Positions 46,566 to 55,448 of a stretch of 64,000 bases of DNA are shown in pieces. The notes under the pieces are model-generated. The model ran no database searches, was not told the DNA's origin, and saw only the letters and a program-made list of their open reading frames with translations. The stretch is from NCBI RefSeq assembly GCF_016820445.1, contig NZ_JADHDT010000002.1, forward strand, positions 1 to 64,000. The letters are read 5' to 3'. The translations under genes were made by a program, and so were the position numbers. Every line of letters begins with the position of its first letter. The first letter of the stretch is position 1. The DNA is from Sphingomonas beigongshangi (GTDB taxonomy: Bacteria; Pseudomonadota; Alphaproteobacteria; Sphingomonadales; Sphingomonadaceae).

Positions 46566-48083
46566 TTGACCACGCCGGGCAAGGCAGTGCGGGTGGTGAT
46601 CGTCGGCGGCGGCACAGCCGGCTGGATGACGGCGGCGGCGATCGCGCGGCTGTTGCCGCATCGTGCGAGCGTGCATCTCGTCGAATCGGAAGCGATCGGC
46701 ATCGTCGGCGTTGGCGAGGCGACGCTGCCCCACATCCGCTTCTTCAACGAGCGGCTCGGCATCCCGGAGGCGGAGTTCATGGCGCTCACCCGCGCCACCT
46801 TCAAACTGGGGATCGAATTTCGCGACTGGGGTCGGATCGGCGACAGCTATATCCATCCCTTCGGCACCTTCGGTAGCGGCAAGGGTGCGATCGACTTCCA
46901 TCATTACTGGAGCCGGCTATCCCGCGCCGGCGCGCCGCTGCCGCCGCTCGACGACCTGTCCTACGCCTGCACGCTCGCGCGGCAGGGCCGCTTCGCGCAT
47001 CCGCAGGCCGACCCGGGTCAGCTGGCGGGGACGTTCGGCTATGCCTATCAATTCGACGCCCAGCTGTTCGCGCCATATCTGCGCGGCCTCGCCGAGCGGG
47101 CGGGCGTGGTGCGGACGGACGGGATCGTGACAGCGGTCGATCGCGACGGCGACACCGGCGACATCCGCGCGATCACGCTTGCCGACGGGACCCGGATCGA
47201 GGGCGACCTGTTCGTCGACTGTTCGGGCTTCCGTTCCCTGCTCGTCGGCGGCGCGATGGAGGAACCGTTCGAGGATTGGGCGCATTGGCTGCCCGCCGAC
47301 CGCGCCGTCGCCATGCCGTGCAGGACGGAGACGGCAGTGACGCCCTATACCAGCGCGATCGCCATGCCCGCCGGCTGGCGCTGGCGCATCCCCCTGCAGC
47401 ACCGCACCGGCAATGGCTATGTCTACGCCAGCGCCTTCGTCGGCGATGCCGAGGCACGCGACGCACTGGTCGCGGCGGTGGAGGGGGAACCCCTCGCCGA
47501 GCCGCGCCTGCTGCGCTTCCGCGCCGGGCGTCGGCGGCGCAGCTGGGTGGGCAATTGCGTCGCGATCGGCCTTGCGAGCGGTTTTCTCGAACCGCTCGAG
47601 TCGACCAGCATCTATCTGGTGCAGCAGGCGATCACCGCATTGGTTGAGCTCTTCCCCGACGGTGCGCCGAGCCCGCCGGACCGGGACGAGTTCAATCGCG
47701 TCATCGACCTGGAATATGACCGCATCCGCGATTTCCTGATCCTGCACTATCACGCGACGACGCGGTCCGACTCGCCGTTCTGGGATTATGTGCGCACGAT
47801 GACGATCCCGGACAGCCTGGCGGAGAAACTTGACCTGTGGCGCCGCCGCGGTCGCGTCGTCAAATATCGCGAGGGGGTCTTCCTCGATGCGAGCTGGGTG
47901 GCGGTCTATCTGGGCCAGGGCATCGTGCCGGAGGGCTGGGATCCGCGCGCGGACGCATCCGATCCCGTCGCCGTGCATCGCGGCATCGCCGCGTTGCGGC
48001 AGGAGATCGCCGCCGACGTCGCCGCCCGACCCGATCATCGCGGCTTCCTGGATCGCTATTGCCCGATGACGGACGCGGCATGA
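46566..48083 (+). CDS. Flavin-dependent halogenase homologue (tryptophan halogenase family), copy 1
   Basis: The 505-residue FAD protein has all hallmarks of the PrnA family: dinucleotide motif VVIVGGGTAGWM (Gly 14-19), flavin motif GVGEAT (48-53), a Lys at residue 80 in TFKLGIEFRDWG matching catalytic Lys79 of PrnA, WRWRIP at 271-276, and Glu345-Ser346 in FLEPLESTS matching PrnA Glu346-Ser347. Such enzymes use FADH2, oxygen and halide to make hypohalous acid. The native substrate of the sphingomonad copies beside TonB receptors is unknown. The start is a TTG with GGGGGAG six bases upstream. It is the first gene of a coupled four-gene operon. No flavin reductase is in the window. Confidence 0.9.
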   Translation: MTTPGKAVRVVIVGGGTAGWMTAAAIARLLPHRASVHLVESEAIGIVGVGEATLPHIRFFNERLGIPEAEFMALTRATFKLGIEFRDWGRIGDSYIHPFGTFGSGKGAIDFHHYWSRLSRAGAPLPPLDDLSYACTLARQGRFAHPQADPGQLAGTFGYAYQFDAQLFAPYLRGLAERAGVVRTDGIVTAVDRDGDTGDIRAITLADGTRIEGDLFVDCSGFRSLLVGGAMEEPFEDWAHWLPADRAVAMPCRTETAVTPYTSAIAMPAGWRWRIPLQHRTGNGYVYASAFVGDAEARDALVAAVEGEPLAEPRLLRFRAGRRRRSWVGNCVAIGLASGFLEPLESTSIYLVQQAITALVELFPDGAPSPPDRDEFNRVIDLEYDRIRDFLILHYHATTRSDSPFWDYVRTMTIPDSLAEKLDLWRRRGRVVKYREGVFLDASWVAVYLGQGIVPEGWDPRADASDPVAVHRGIAALRQEIAADVAARPDHRGFLDRYCPMTDAA

Positions 48084-49531
48084 CCGAACCGCTGCGCACC
48101 GTCCTCGTCGCTGGGGGCGGGATAACCGGATGGTATGCCGCCGCGGCGATCAAGCGGCGCGCGCCCTTCCTCGACGTGACGATGCTGGCGACCCGGGGGG
48201 CACCGGACGCGCTGGCCGACCGCATCGCCTGTACGCTGCCGTCGATCCGCGGCTTCCATGCCGATCTGGGCATCGGCGAGGAGGACGCCGTGCTGCGAAC
48301 CGGTGCGGCCTGCCGCCTCGGCACGCTGTTCAGCGGCTGGGCCGACGATCTTCCCGATTATGCGCACGTCTATGATCGCTATGGTCAGCGCTTCGGAGCG
48401 ACGAGCTTTCACCTGCATTGGTTGCGTGCGCGTCGCGCAGGCTGGGCCGACGCATTCGACTCCTACGCGCCCGCCGCCGCTCTGGCACGCGCCGGGCGGT
48501 TCGTACCGCCGACGCCAGGCACGCCCTTCGCGGACCATGATTACGGCCTGACGCTCGACCTGCCGCGCCAGGAACGCATGGTGCGCGCCTTTGCCGATCA
48601 CGTCGGGGTTCGCATCCTCGCGGGCGAGATCGCCGACGTGGCGATCGACGACCGCGGCTTTGTCGCACGACTGACGCTGGTCGGCGGTGGATCGCTGGCC
48701 GCCGATCTCGTCGTCGACGCGACAGGGCCCGCAGCACGCTTGCGCGGCGCGATCGACCAGGCGGTCGACGACTGGTCCGGCTGGCTGCCCTGCGACCGCC
48801 TGCTGATCCACGCTGGCGCGCCGATCGAGCCGCCGGTACTCACCCCGGTCGTCGCGCATGCCGCCGGCTGGCGGTGGAGCAGCGGCGCACAAACCGGCAT
48901 CGCCTATGCCGCGGCGCATGCCGACGAGGCGGCACTGGCGGCACTGATGCCCGACGGCGATCGCATTGCGATCCGGCCCGGCATGCGCCGCGCGCCGTGG
49001 CGGGGCAATTGCGTGGCGATCGGCGACTCGGCGACTCAGGTCGAGCCACTCGAATGGTGCAACCTGCACCTCGCCCTCAGCGCGATCGACCGGCTGGTGA
49101 CGATGCTGCCCGATGCGGCGATGGCACCGGTGGAAGCGGCGGACTTCAACCGTCAATGCGTCGCGGAAGCCGAGCGCGTCCGCGATTTCGTGGCGCTCCA
49201 CTACGTCGCCGCGCGCCGGCCGGAGCCGATGTGGCGCGCCTGCGCCGCAACGCCGCCGCCGGACAGCCTCGCCCATACGCTCACCCAGTTCGCCGAGCGA
49301 GGCCGCCTGCCCTTTTACGAGGAAGAAACCTTCAGCCGGGACGAATGGGCGGCGGTGCTGATCGGCCAGGGCGTCCTGCCGCGCCGTGTCGACCCGCTGG
49401 TCGAGGCCGTTCCCGCCGACGCCGCCGCCGCAGCGATGGCCCGCCACAAAGCCGATATCGCCGCCGCCGTGCAGCGCACCCCAACCCATGCCGCCTGGCT
49501 GGCGGCGCAAGCGAGCCGCCTGTCCCGATGA
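48080..49531 (+). CDS. Flavin-dependent halogenase homologue with degenerate motifs, copy 2
   Basis: The 483-residue protein aligns with copies 1 and 3 along its length and keeps the FAD fingerprint (VLVAGGGITGWY, residues 8-19). It has lost the rest: the GVGEAT segment reads ADRIACT, the catalytic Lys position is Arg79 (AACRLGTLF), WRWRIP has become WRWSSG, and LEST is LEWC. It probably still binds flavin but should not halogenate by the PrnA mechanism. It could be a structural partner of the flanking copies, a flavin carrier, or an enzyme with a new reaction. There is no frameshift or stop, and ATGA overlaps on both sides imply balanced expression. Confidence 0.85.
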   Translation: MTEPLRTVLVAGGGITGWYAAAAIKRRAPFLDVTMLATRGAPDALADRIACTLPSIRGFHADLGIGEEDAVLRTGAACRLGTLFSGWADDLPDYAHVYDRYGQRFGATSFHLHWLRARRAGWADAFDSYAPAAALARAGRFVPPTPGTPFADHDYGLTLDLPRQERMVRAFADHVGVRILAGEIADVAIDDRGFVARLTLVGGGSLAADLVVDATGPAARLRGAIDQAVDDWSGWLPCDRLLIHAGAPIEPPVLTPVVAHAAGWRWSSGAQTGIAYAAAHADEAALAALMPDGDRIAIRPGMRRAPWRGNCVAIGDSATQVEPLEWCNLHLALSAIDRLVTMLPDAAMAPVEAADFNRQCVAEAERVRDFVALHYVAARRPEPMWRACAATPPPDSLAHTLTQFAERGRLPFYEEETFSRDEWAAVLIGQGVLPRRVDPLVEAVPADAAAAAMARHKADIAAAVQRTPTHAAWLAAQASRLSR

Positions 49532-51123
49532 TCGATTCCGCAAATCCCCCGGCGAACCCCCATGCGATCCGCCGCGTCGTCATCGTCGGCGGGGGTACCG
49601 CCGGCTGGATGGCCGCCGCCGCCTTCGCGCGCCTGCTCAACAACGGCTATACGCAGATCACGCTGGTCGAGTCGGAGGAGATTGGCACCGTCGGCGTTGG
49701 CGAGGCGACGATCCCGCCGCTGCTCAACTTCAACCGCATGCTCGGTCTGGACGAGAACGGCTTCGTCGCCGCGACGTCGGGCACGTTCAAGCTCGGTATC
49801 GAGTTCCGCGACTGGGGCGCGCTGGGCGAGACCTATTTCCATCCATTCGGCAATCATGGCCACGATCTGCAGGGCGTGCATTTCCACCAATTGTGGCTGC
49901 GCGAACGCAATCGGCGGCCGATCCCGTCGGTCGAAGCCTGGTCGATGAGCGCGGTCGCCGCGGCCAACGGCAAGTTCGGGCGCGCGCGCGACGACGCCCA
50001 GTCGCCGGTGCGGGAGTTGTTCTACGCCTTCCACTTCGACGCGTCGCTCTACGCCCGCTATCTGCGCGACTATGCCGAACCGCGCGGCGTGACCCGCATC
50101 GAGGGGCGGATCGCCACCGTCGACCTGCGGAGCGGGGACGGTTTCGTCGAATCCGTCACGATGGCCGACGGCCGACGGATCGAAGGCGATTTGTTCATCG
50201 ACTGCTCCGGCTTTCGCGGCCTGCTGATCGAGGACGCGCTGGAAACCGGCTATGACAGCTATGCCCAGTGGCTGCCGTGCGATCGCGCCGTCGCGGTGCC
50301 CTGCGCGTTGCCCGACCCGCGCGAGCCGTCGCCCTTCACCCGCGCCACCGCGCGTGACGCGGGCTGGCAATGGCGCATCCCGCTCCAGCACCGGATGGGC
50401 AACGGCCTCGTCTATTGCAGCGACCATCTGTCCGACGAGGATGCGGAGGCGCAGTTGCTCGCCAGCCTCGAGGGAGAAGCGCTCGCCGCGCCGCGGCGCA
50501 TCCGCTTCGAGGCGGGACGCCGCCGGCAATGCTGGAACCGCAACGTCGTCGCTTTGGGCCTCGCGAGCGGTTTCATCGAGCCGCTGGAGTCGACCAGCAT
50601 CCACCTCGTCCAGTCTGCGATCCAGCGCCTCGTCGCGCTGTTTCCCGACCGTCGCTTCGACCCCGCCGAACGCACCGAGTTCAACCGCCAGATGCGTGAC
50701 CTCTACGAGGACATCCGCGATTTCATCATCCTCCATTACAAGGTGACCCGCCGCGACGACACGCCTTTCTGGAATCGTGTGCGCGAGATGAGCGTGCCCG
50801 ACAGTCTCGCGCGCAAGCTCGACCTGTGGCGCGGCAAGGGGCGCCTGTTCCGGGAAGGCTATGAGCTTTTCACCAATCCCAGCTGGGTCGCGGTGTGCCT
50901 GGGACAGGGGCTGGCGCCGGAGGGGTGGGAACCCGCCGTCGACGCGCTGGACGAAGACAAGGTCGCAGGCGCACTGGAGCAGATCCGGCGCGGCTATCTG
51001 GATACCGCGATGCGGCTGCCGACCCATGGCGACTTCCTTCGCGCCGCGGCACCGTCGCCGCTCGCCCCGACGACGGTGCCGACGCCGTCGCGACCGAGCG
51101 ACGATTGGAGCGGCGCGGCATGA
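49528..51123 (+). CDS. Flavin-dependent halogenase homologue (tryptophan halogenase family), copy 3
   Basis: The 531-residue FAD protein has intact motifs: VVIVGGGTAGWM (18-28), GVGEAT (56-61), catalytic Lys88 in TFKLGIEFRDWG, WQWRIP near 286 and FIEPLESTS near 353. Compared with copy 1 it has an insertion around residues 105-150 (FHQLWLRERNRRPIPSVEAW) and a Pro/Ser/Ala-rich C-terminal tail (PLAPTTVPTPSRPS). The divergence between copies 1 and 3 suggests different substrates or regiochemistry. The start overlaps copy 2 and the stop overlaps the GH9 gene by ATGA. Confidence 0.9.
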   Translation: MIDSANPPANPHAIRRVVIVGGGTAGWMAAAAFARLLNNGYTQITLVESEEIGTVGVGEATIPPLLNFNRMLGLDENGFVAATSGTFKLGIEFRDWGALGETYFHPFGNHGHDLQGVHFHQLWLRERNRRPIPSVEAWSMSAVAAANGKFGRARDDAQSPVRELFYAFHFDASLYARYLRDYAEPRGVTRIEGRIATVDLRSGDGFVESVTMADGRRIEGDLFIDCSGFRGLLIEDALETGYDSYAQWLPCDRAVAVPCALPDPREPSPFTRATARDAGWQWRIPLQHRMGNGLVYCSDHLSDEDAEAQLLASLEGEALAAPRRIRFEAGRRRQCWNRNVVALGLASGFIEPLESTSIHLVQSAIQRLVALFPDRRFDPAERTEFNRQMRDLYEDIRDFIILHYKVTRRDDTPFWNRVREMSVPDSLARKLDLWRGKGRLFREGYELFTNPSWVAVCLGQGLAPEGWEPAVDALDEDKVAGALEQIRRGYLDTAMRLPTHGDFLRAAAPSPLAPTTVPTPSRPSDDWSGAA

Positions 51124-52901
51124 GGCGGCACCTTCGCGTCCTGCTGGCGCTGACCGCGCTCGGCAACGCGCCGGACACGGTGCATCTCAATCAGCTTGGC
51201 TTCCGCCCCGACACCGCGAAGCGCGCGATCGTGGCGGATGCCGCAAAGGCACCGCTCGCATGGCGCGTCGTCGATACGCAGGGCAGGCCGGTCGCCAACG
51301 GCATGACGCAGCCGTTCGGCGAGGATCCAGCGTCGGGCGATCGGGTACATCAGCTCGACCTGGGTGCCGTACGCACGCCGGGCACGTATCGGCTCGAGGT
51401 CGCCAATGCCTCGTCGCATCCCTTCGTCATCGCGACGGACCTCTACCGGCCGCTCGCCCGCGCCGCGTTGAACTATTTCTATCAGACACGCGCGGGCGTG
51501 CCGATCGACGCGGCTTTTGCCGGCAAGGCATGGGCACGTCCGGCCGGCCATGCGCATGAGGTCGCGGCCTGTTTCAAGGGTCCAGACCTCGGCGGCACGG
51601 TCTGGCCCGGCTGTCCCTATACCCTCGACGTGACCGGCGGCTGGTACGATGCGGGCGACCAGGGCAAATATGTCGTCAACGGCGGCATCGCGCTTTGGAC
51701 GCTCCAGAACCTCTACGAGGTGAATGCCGGATCCCCACCCTTTCCGGACGGCAGCGCCGCCCTGCCGGAGGCCGGCAACGGCACCGACGACCTCCTCGAC
51801 GAAGCGCGGGTGGAAATGCGCTTCCTGCTCGCGATGCAGGTGCCGGACGGCACGCACCTCGCCCTTCCCGTCGGGCGACAGGGACGCGGACCGCTGCGCC
51901 TCACGGACGTGGATGCGGGTGGCATGGCACATCACAAGGTCGCGGACCGCAACTGGACACCCCTGCCCACCGCGCCCGCGAACGACCGCGAGGATCGGCT
52001 GCTCTACCCGCCGAGCACCGCGGCGACGCTCAACCTCGCGGCGACCGCCGCGCAATGCGCGCGCGTGTGGAAGACGGCGGATCCTGCCTTCGCGCACCGC
52101 TGCCTCACCGCCGCCGCCAGCGCCTATCGGGCGGCGTTGCGCAATCCCGACATCTACGCCGCCCAGGCCTTTACCGGCAGCGGCGGCTATGGCGACGGCG
52201 ACCTCGCCGACGAATTCTACTGGGCGACGGCCGAACTCTATGCCGCAACGCGGATGCCGGAGCTGGCAGACGCCTTGCACCGCAATCCGCTCCATGCCGC
52301 ACCGCTCGACAGCGAGGCGAGCTGGGGTGCTACCGCCGCGCTGGGCACGATCACGCTCGCCACCGCAGCGGGTCTGCCTGATGCCGAACGGGACGCGGCA
52401 CGTGCCAAGATCGTCGCGCTTGCCGACCGCTTCCTGGGGGAAGATGCGCGTACCGGCTATCATATCCCCTTCGACACACTGCGGTATCCCTGGGGATCGA
52501 ACGGCACGATCCTCAATCGCGGTATCGTGCTCGGCCTGGCCGCGCGCTTCACCGGCAAGGCGGCTTATCGGGATGCGGAGGTCGACACCGCGGATTACGT
52601 GCTGGGGCGCAATCCTCTCGATCGCAGCTACGTGTCGGGCTTCGGATGGAATCCGATGCAGAACCCGCACCACCGGTTCTGGACGCACCAGCTGGACAAG
52701 CGACAGCCGGGTCCGCCGCCGGGCGTTCTGGGCGGCGGCGCCAACAACACAGCCCTTGCGGACCCCATCGCCGCGACGCTGAAAGGCTGCGCGCCGCAGC
52801 GATGCTGGCGGGACGATGCGCGTGCCTTCGCGCTGAACGAAGTCGCGATCAACTGGAACGCGCCGCTGGTCTGGGTGGCAAGCGACCTGGCGGCACGCTG
52901 A
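51120..52901 (+). CDS. GH9 family glycoside hydrolase (endoglucanase-type)
   Basis: The 593-residue enzyme has a short N-terminal hydrophobic segment (RVLLALTALGNA), a CelD-like Ig domain (VHLNQLGFRPDTAKRAIV, about 20-105) and a GH9 alpha6/alpha6 barrel. The catalytic base region is TGGWYDAGDQGKYVVNGG (about 175-192), the second signature is SGFGWNPMQNPHHRFW (about 503) and the acid Glu is in LNEVAINWNAPLVW (about 575). Family members cut beta-1,4-glucan or xyloglucan backbones; a few act on other beta-linkages. It is translationally coupled to halogenase copy 3 by ATGA, an unusual pairing. The signal peptide is weak, so export should be tested. Confidence 0.92.
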   Translation: MRRHLRVLLALTALGNAPDTVHLNQLGFRPDTAKRAIVADAAKAPLAWRVVDTQGRPVANGMTQPFGEDPASGDRVHQLDLGAVRTPGTYRLEVANASSHPFVIATDLYRPLARAALNYFYQTRAGVPIDAAFAGKAWARPAGHAHEVAACFKGPDLGGTVWPGCPYTLDVTGGWYDAGDQGKYVVNGGIALWTLQNLYEVNAGSPPFPDGSAALPEAGNGTDDLLDEARVEMRFLLAMQVPDGTHLALPVGRQGRGPLRLTDVDAGGMAHHKVADRNWTPLPTAPANDREDRLLYPPSTAATLNLAATAAQCARVWKTADPAFAHRCLTAAASAYRAALRNPDIYAAQAFTGSGGYGDGDLADEFYWATAELYAATRMPELADALHRNPLHAAPLDSEASWGATAALGTITLATAAGLPDAERDAARAKIVALADRFLGEDARTGYHIPFDTLRYPWGSNGTILNRGIVLGLAARFTGKAAYRDAEVDTADYVLGRNPLDRSYVSGFGWNPMQNPHHRFWTHQLDKRQPGPPPGVLGGGANNTALADPIAATLKGCAPQRCWRDDARAFALNEVAINWNAPLVWVASDLAAR

Positions 52902-52902
52902 T

Positions 52903-55368
52903 TCAGCGCCGCAGCTCGATACGCTCGACCACAACTTCGGGATCGACCAGCCACAGGTGCAATGTGTGGCGGCCGGCGCGGGTGACCGATACCGAAGCGC
53001 CCGCGACACGCGCATTGTCTGCGACCGCCCGACGCCAGCGCGCCTCGTCCTCGTGCGCGAGCAGATCGACGATCACCGGCGCGCCGCCGTCGATCGACAG
53101 CGCCACGCGATGGTGGCCGCTGCCGCGGACGTCCAGCCCCGGCGCCGCGACCACGTCGAAGCGGAAAGCGCCCGCCGCCGGAAGGTTGACGCGATAGGCG
53201 ATCTGCGGCCCTGCCCCCCCGGGCTTCTCGATAGGGGACACAGTCGCCGGAGCCGCGACCATTGCCGCGCCGTCCGCGGTAAAGCCGGCGATCCGTTGCC
53301 AGCGGATGGTCCCGCCATCGATCGGCCGACCCGCATCGGCGGCGATGATCGCGATCGGCGGTGCCGGTACGGGCGCAGGCCTTGGCCCGGCCGATGCGAC
53401 GGTCCAGAGCGGCGGTATCCTGTCCACCTCCGGCTGCTGCCAGCCGGTATAGCCGATATGCGTCTGTGCCATCATTACGGGCCATTTGCCGCCCGCGAGC
53501 GCCTCATAGCGCCGACGCAACGCGGCATCCTGTGCAAAGAAACCGCGAGCGGCCGCGGCCTGCCGTTCGGCTTCCCCGCCATCGCCCGCCAATGCCGCCC
53601 GATGATTGGACGCCACGGCGGCATAAAGGCGGTGGAGGTTGGTCATCGCGTCGATCCGGTGCAGCACCAGCTCGTCATAGGCGTCGCGCCGATCCATCGG
53701 CACGGAAGCGCCGACACGATGCGCAACCCTTGCGAGCGCCTCCCATTCGGCGAGCACCCGTGCCCAGCCACCCGGCGTGGACATATAGGTATCGGCGTCG
53801 ATCAGTTCGGGCTTGCGCCGGCTGGCGAGCTGGCCGTAGCGGCCGAGCAGCGCGCCGATCGCCCGCCCCTGCGCATCGCCGAACTGGTGCGCCGCCCATC
53901 GTGCGGGATAGGCCTGCATCCCCGCCAACGTCATCGCATCGGGGTTCCATGCCATCGCGAGGAAGAAGCTCGTCGCATATTCCATCGGCTTCAGGTCGCC
54001 GACGTTGACGATCCATAACCGATCCGCGCCGAATTGGTGTGCCATCCGCATCTGCTGCCAGACACGCGGGATCGCGTTGGTGTCGAGCCATTTGTAGTTG
54101 CGCGGATCGCCCACATAATCGAAATGATAATAGACGCCCGCGCCCCCCCGCCGCGCCATGCCGGGCGGCGGCAGGCGGCGGATGTTGCCCCAATTGTCGT
54201 CCGAGAACAGCAACGTCACGTCATCGGGAACGCGCATCCCCCGGTCGTAATAATCCTGCACCTCCTTGTAGAGCGCCCAGACCTGCGGCGTCCGGTCGGC
54301 GGGCTTGCCCGTCACGTCGGCGATGATCCCGCGCTGGTCCGCGACGATGCGCTGGAGCAGGTCGATCGCGGTCCCCTGCGTCATCGGTTCGTCGCCATCG
54401 CCCCGCATGCCGATCGTGACGAGATCTTCCGCATGGCCGCGCCGTTCGATGCCGGCCCGCCAGAACGCGCGCAGTGCGGCCGCGTTACGCGTATAGTCCC
54501 AGGGCCCCCCGCCCTGCCGCTGCCATTCGACCTGCGACCGTCCCATCGGCTCGTGATGCGAGGTCCCGAGGATGATGCCCATCCGGTCGGCCAGCGGCGC
54601 GGTGGCGGGATCGTCCTGCCACAGCGACTTGCCCCACATCGCCGGCCACAGGAAATTCGCCTTGGACCGGAGCAGCAGCGCGAAGACGCGTTCATAGGCG
54701 AGGTGATTGACCCCGCCGAAGCGGGCGCGTGCCCAGCCGCCGAACGCGGGCTCCTCGTCGTTGATGAATATGCCGCGATATTTGACGACCGGATGGTCGG
54801 CGACGCGTCCGGCGGTCAGAAAGAGGGTCGGATGGCGCAGGGGCGGCACATCGGCCCACCAGGACCACGGGCTTACGCCCGCCTTGGCGCTGAGGTCGTA
54901 CAGGCCAAAGATCGTACCGCGCCGGTCCGCGCCGACGATGACGAGCGCGCGTGCGACACCTGGTGCCGGTCGATCGACCACCTGCGCGACATAGCCCTCC
55001 CATCGTCCCGCCAGACCCCCGACATCGACCTTTCCAGTGCGCACCAGGGCATCGACGATCGGACTTCGCCCCAGGGTGCCCGCGATCACCGTGGCACCGT
55101 CCAGCCGGTCGGCGCCGCGCACCGTGCCGCCGCCGACGGCTCGAAGATCCGCGACGACATCCGAGGCTGCGCGTCTGACGCCGGGATCGTCCGCCGCGTC
55201 GACCACGACCACCGTCGCACGCCCCGGCAGGATCAGTGCCAGGCCGCCGCGCGTCGGATGCGTGCAGGCAGCGACCGGGCCGTCGCACGCTTGCGCCCGT
55301 GCCCCGGCCGGCGCGACGAACACCGACAGCATCAGCAACAGCGTCAAAAGCAGGCGATTCACGCGCAT
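52903..55368 (-). CDS. GH115 alpha-glucuronidase
   Basis: GH115 enzymes release (4-O-methyl-)glucuronic acid from internal or terminal xylose of glucuronoxylan. The 821-residue protein has a signal peptide (about 1-26), an N-terminal domain ending in VSPWSWWADVPPLRHP, and family blocks VVKYRGIFINDEEPAFGGWA, LLRSKANFLWPAMWGKSLW, GIILGTSHHEPMGRSQVEWQ, LLFSDDNWGNIRRLPPP and YHFDYVGDPRNYKWLDTN. The C-terminal beta region is shorter than in the longest relatives. The gene converges on GH9 with a 1-bp gap and is divergent from the esterase fusion gene. Confidence 0.93.
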   Translation of the reverse strand: MRVNRLLLTLLLMLSVFVAPAGARAQACDGPVAACTHPTRGGLALILPGRATVVVVDAADDPGVRRAASDVVADLRAVGGGTVRGADRLDGATVIAGTLGRSPIVDALVRTGKVDVGGLAGRWEGYVAQVVDRPAPGVARALVIVGADRRGTIFGLYDLSAKAGVSPWSWWADVPPLRHPTLFLTAGRVADHPVVKYRGIFINDEEPAFGGWARARFGGVNHLAYERVFALLLRSKANFLWPAMWGKSLWQDDPATAPLADRMGIILGTSHHEPMGRSQVEWQRQGGGPWDYTRNAAALRAFWRAGIERRGHAEDLVTIGMRGDGDEPMTQGTAIDLLQRIVADQRGIIADVTGKPADRTPQVWALYKEVQDYYDRGMRVPDDVTLLFSDDNWGNIRRLPPPGMARRGGAGVYYHFDYVGDPRNYKWLDTNAIPRVWQQMRMAHQFGADRLWIVNVGDLKPMEYATSFFLAMAWNPDAMTLAGMQAYPARWAAHQFGDAQGRAIGALLGRYGQLASRRKPELIDADTYMSTPGGWARVLAEWEALARVAHRVGASVPMDRRDAYDELVLHRIDAMTNLHRLYAAVASNHRAALAGDGGEAERQAAAARGFFAQDAALRRRYEALAGGKWPVMMAQTHIGYTGWQQPEVDRIPPLWTVASAGPRPAPVPAPPIAIIAADAGRPIDGGTIRWQRIAGFTADGAAMVAAPATVSPIEKPGGAGPQIAYRVNLPAAGAFRFDVVAAPGLDVRGSGHHRVALSIDGGAPVIVDLLAHEDEARWRRAVADNARVAGASVSVTRAGRHTLHLWLVDPEVVVERIELRR

Positions 55369-55408
55369 CCCTCTCTCCCTGACACGGCTGGCGGCGCGTC
55401 CTCCCCGA

Positions 55409-55422
55409 TGATATCGCTATCA
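55409..55422. promoter_or_regulatory. Candidate LacI-type operator between GH115 and the esterase fusion gene
   Basis: TGATATCGCTATCA is a near-palindrome lying 41 bp upstream of the GH115 start and 27 bp upstream of the esterase fusion start. Its last 11 bases, TATCGCTATCA, recur exactly upstream of the GH1 gene. The form resembles LacI-family sites; no such regulator gene is in the window. Confidence 0.5.
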
Positions 55423-55448
55423 CGCGCACGGACAAGCCGTGGCGGCAG

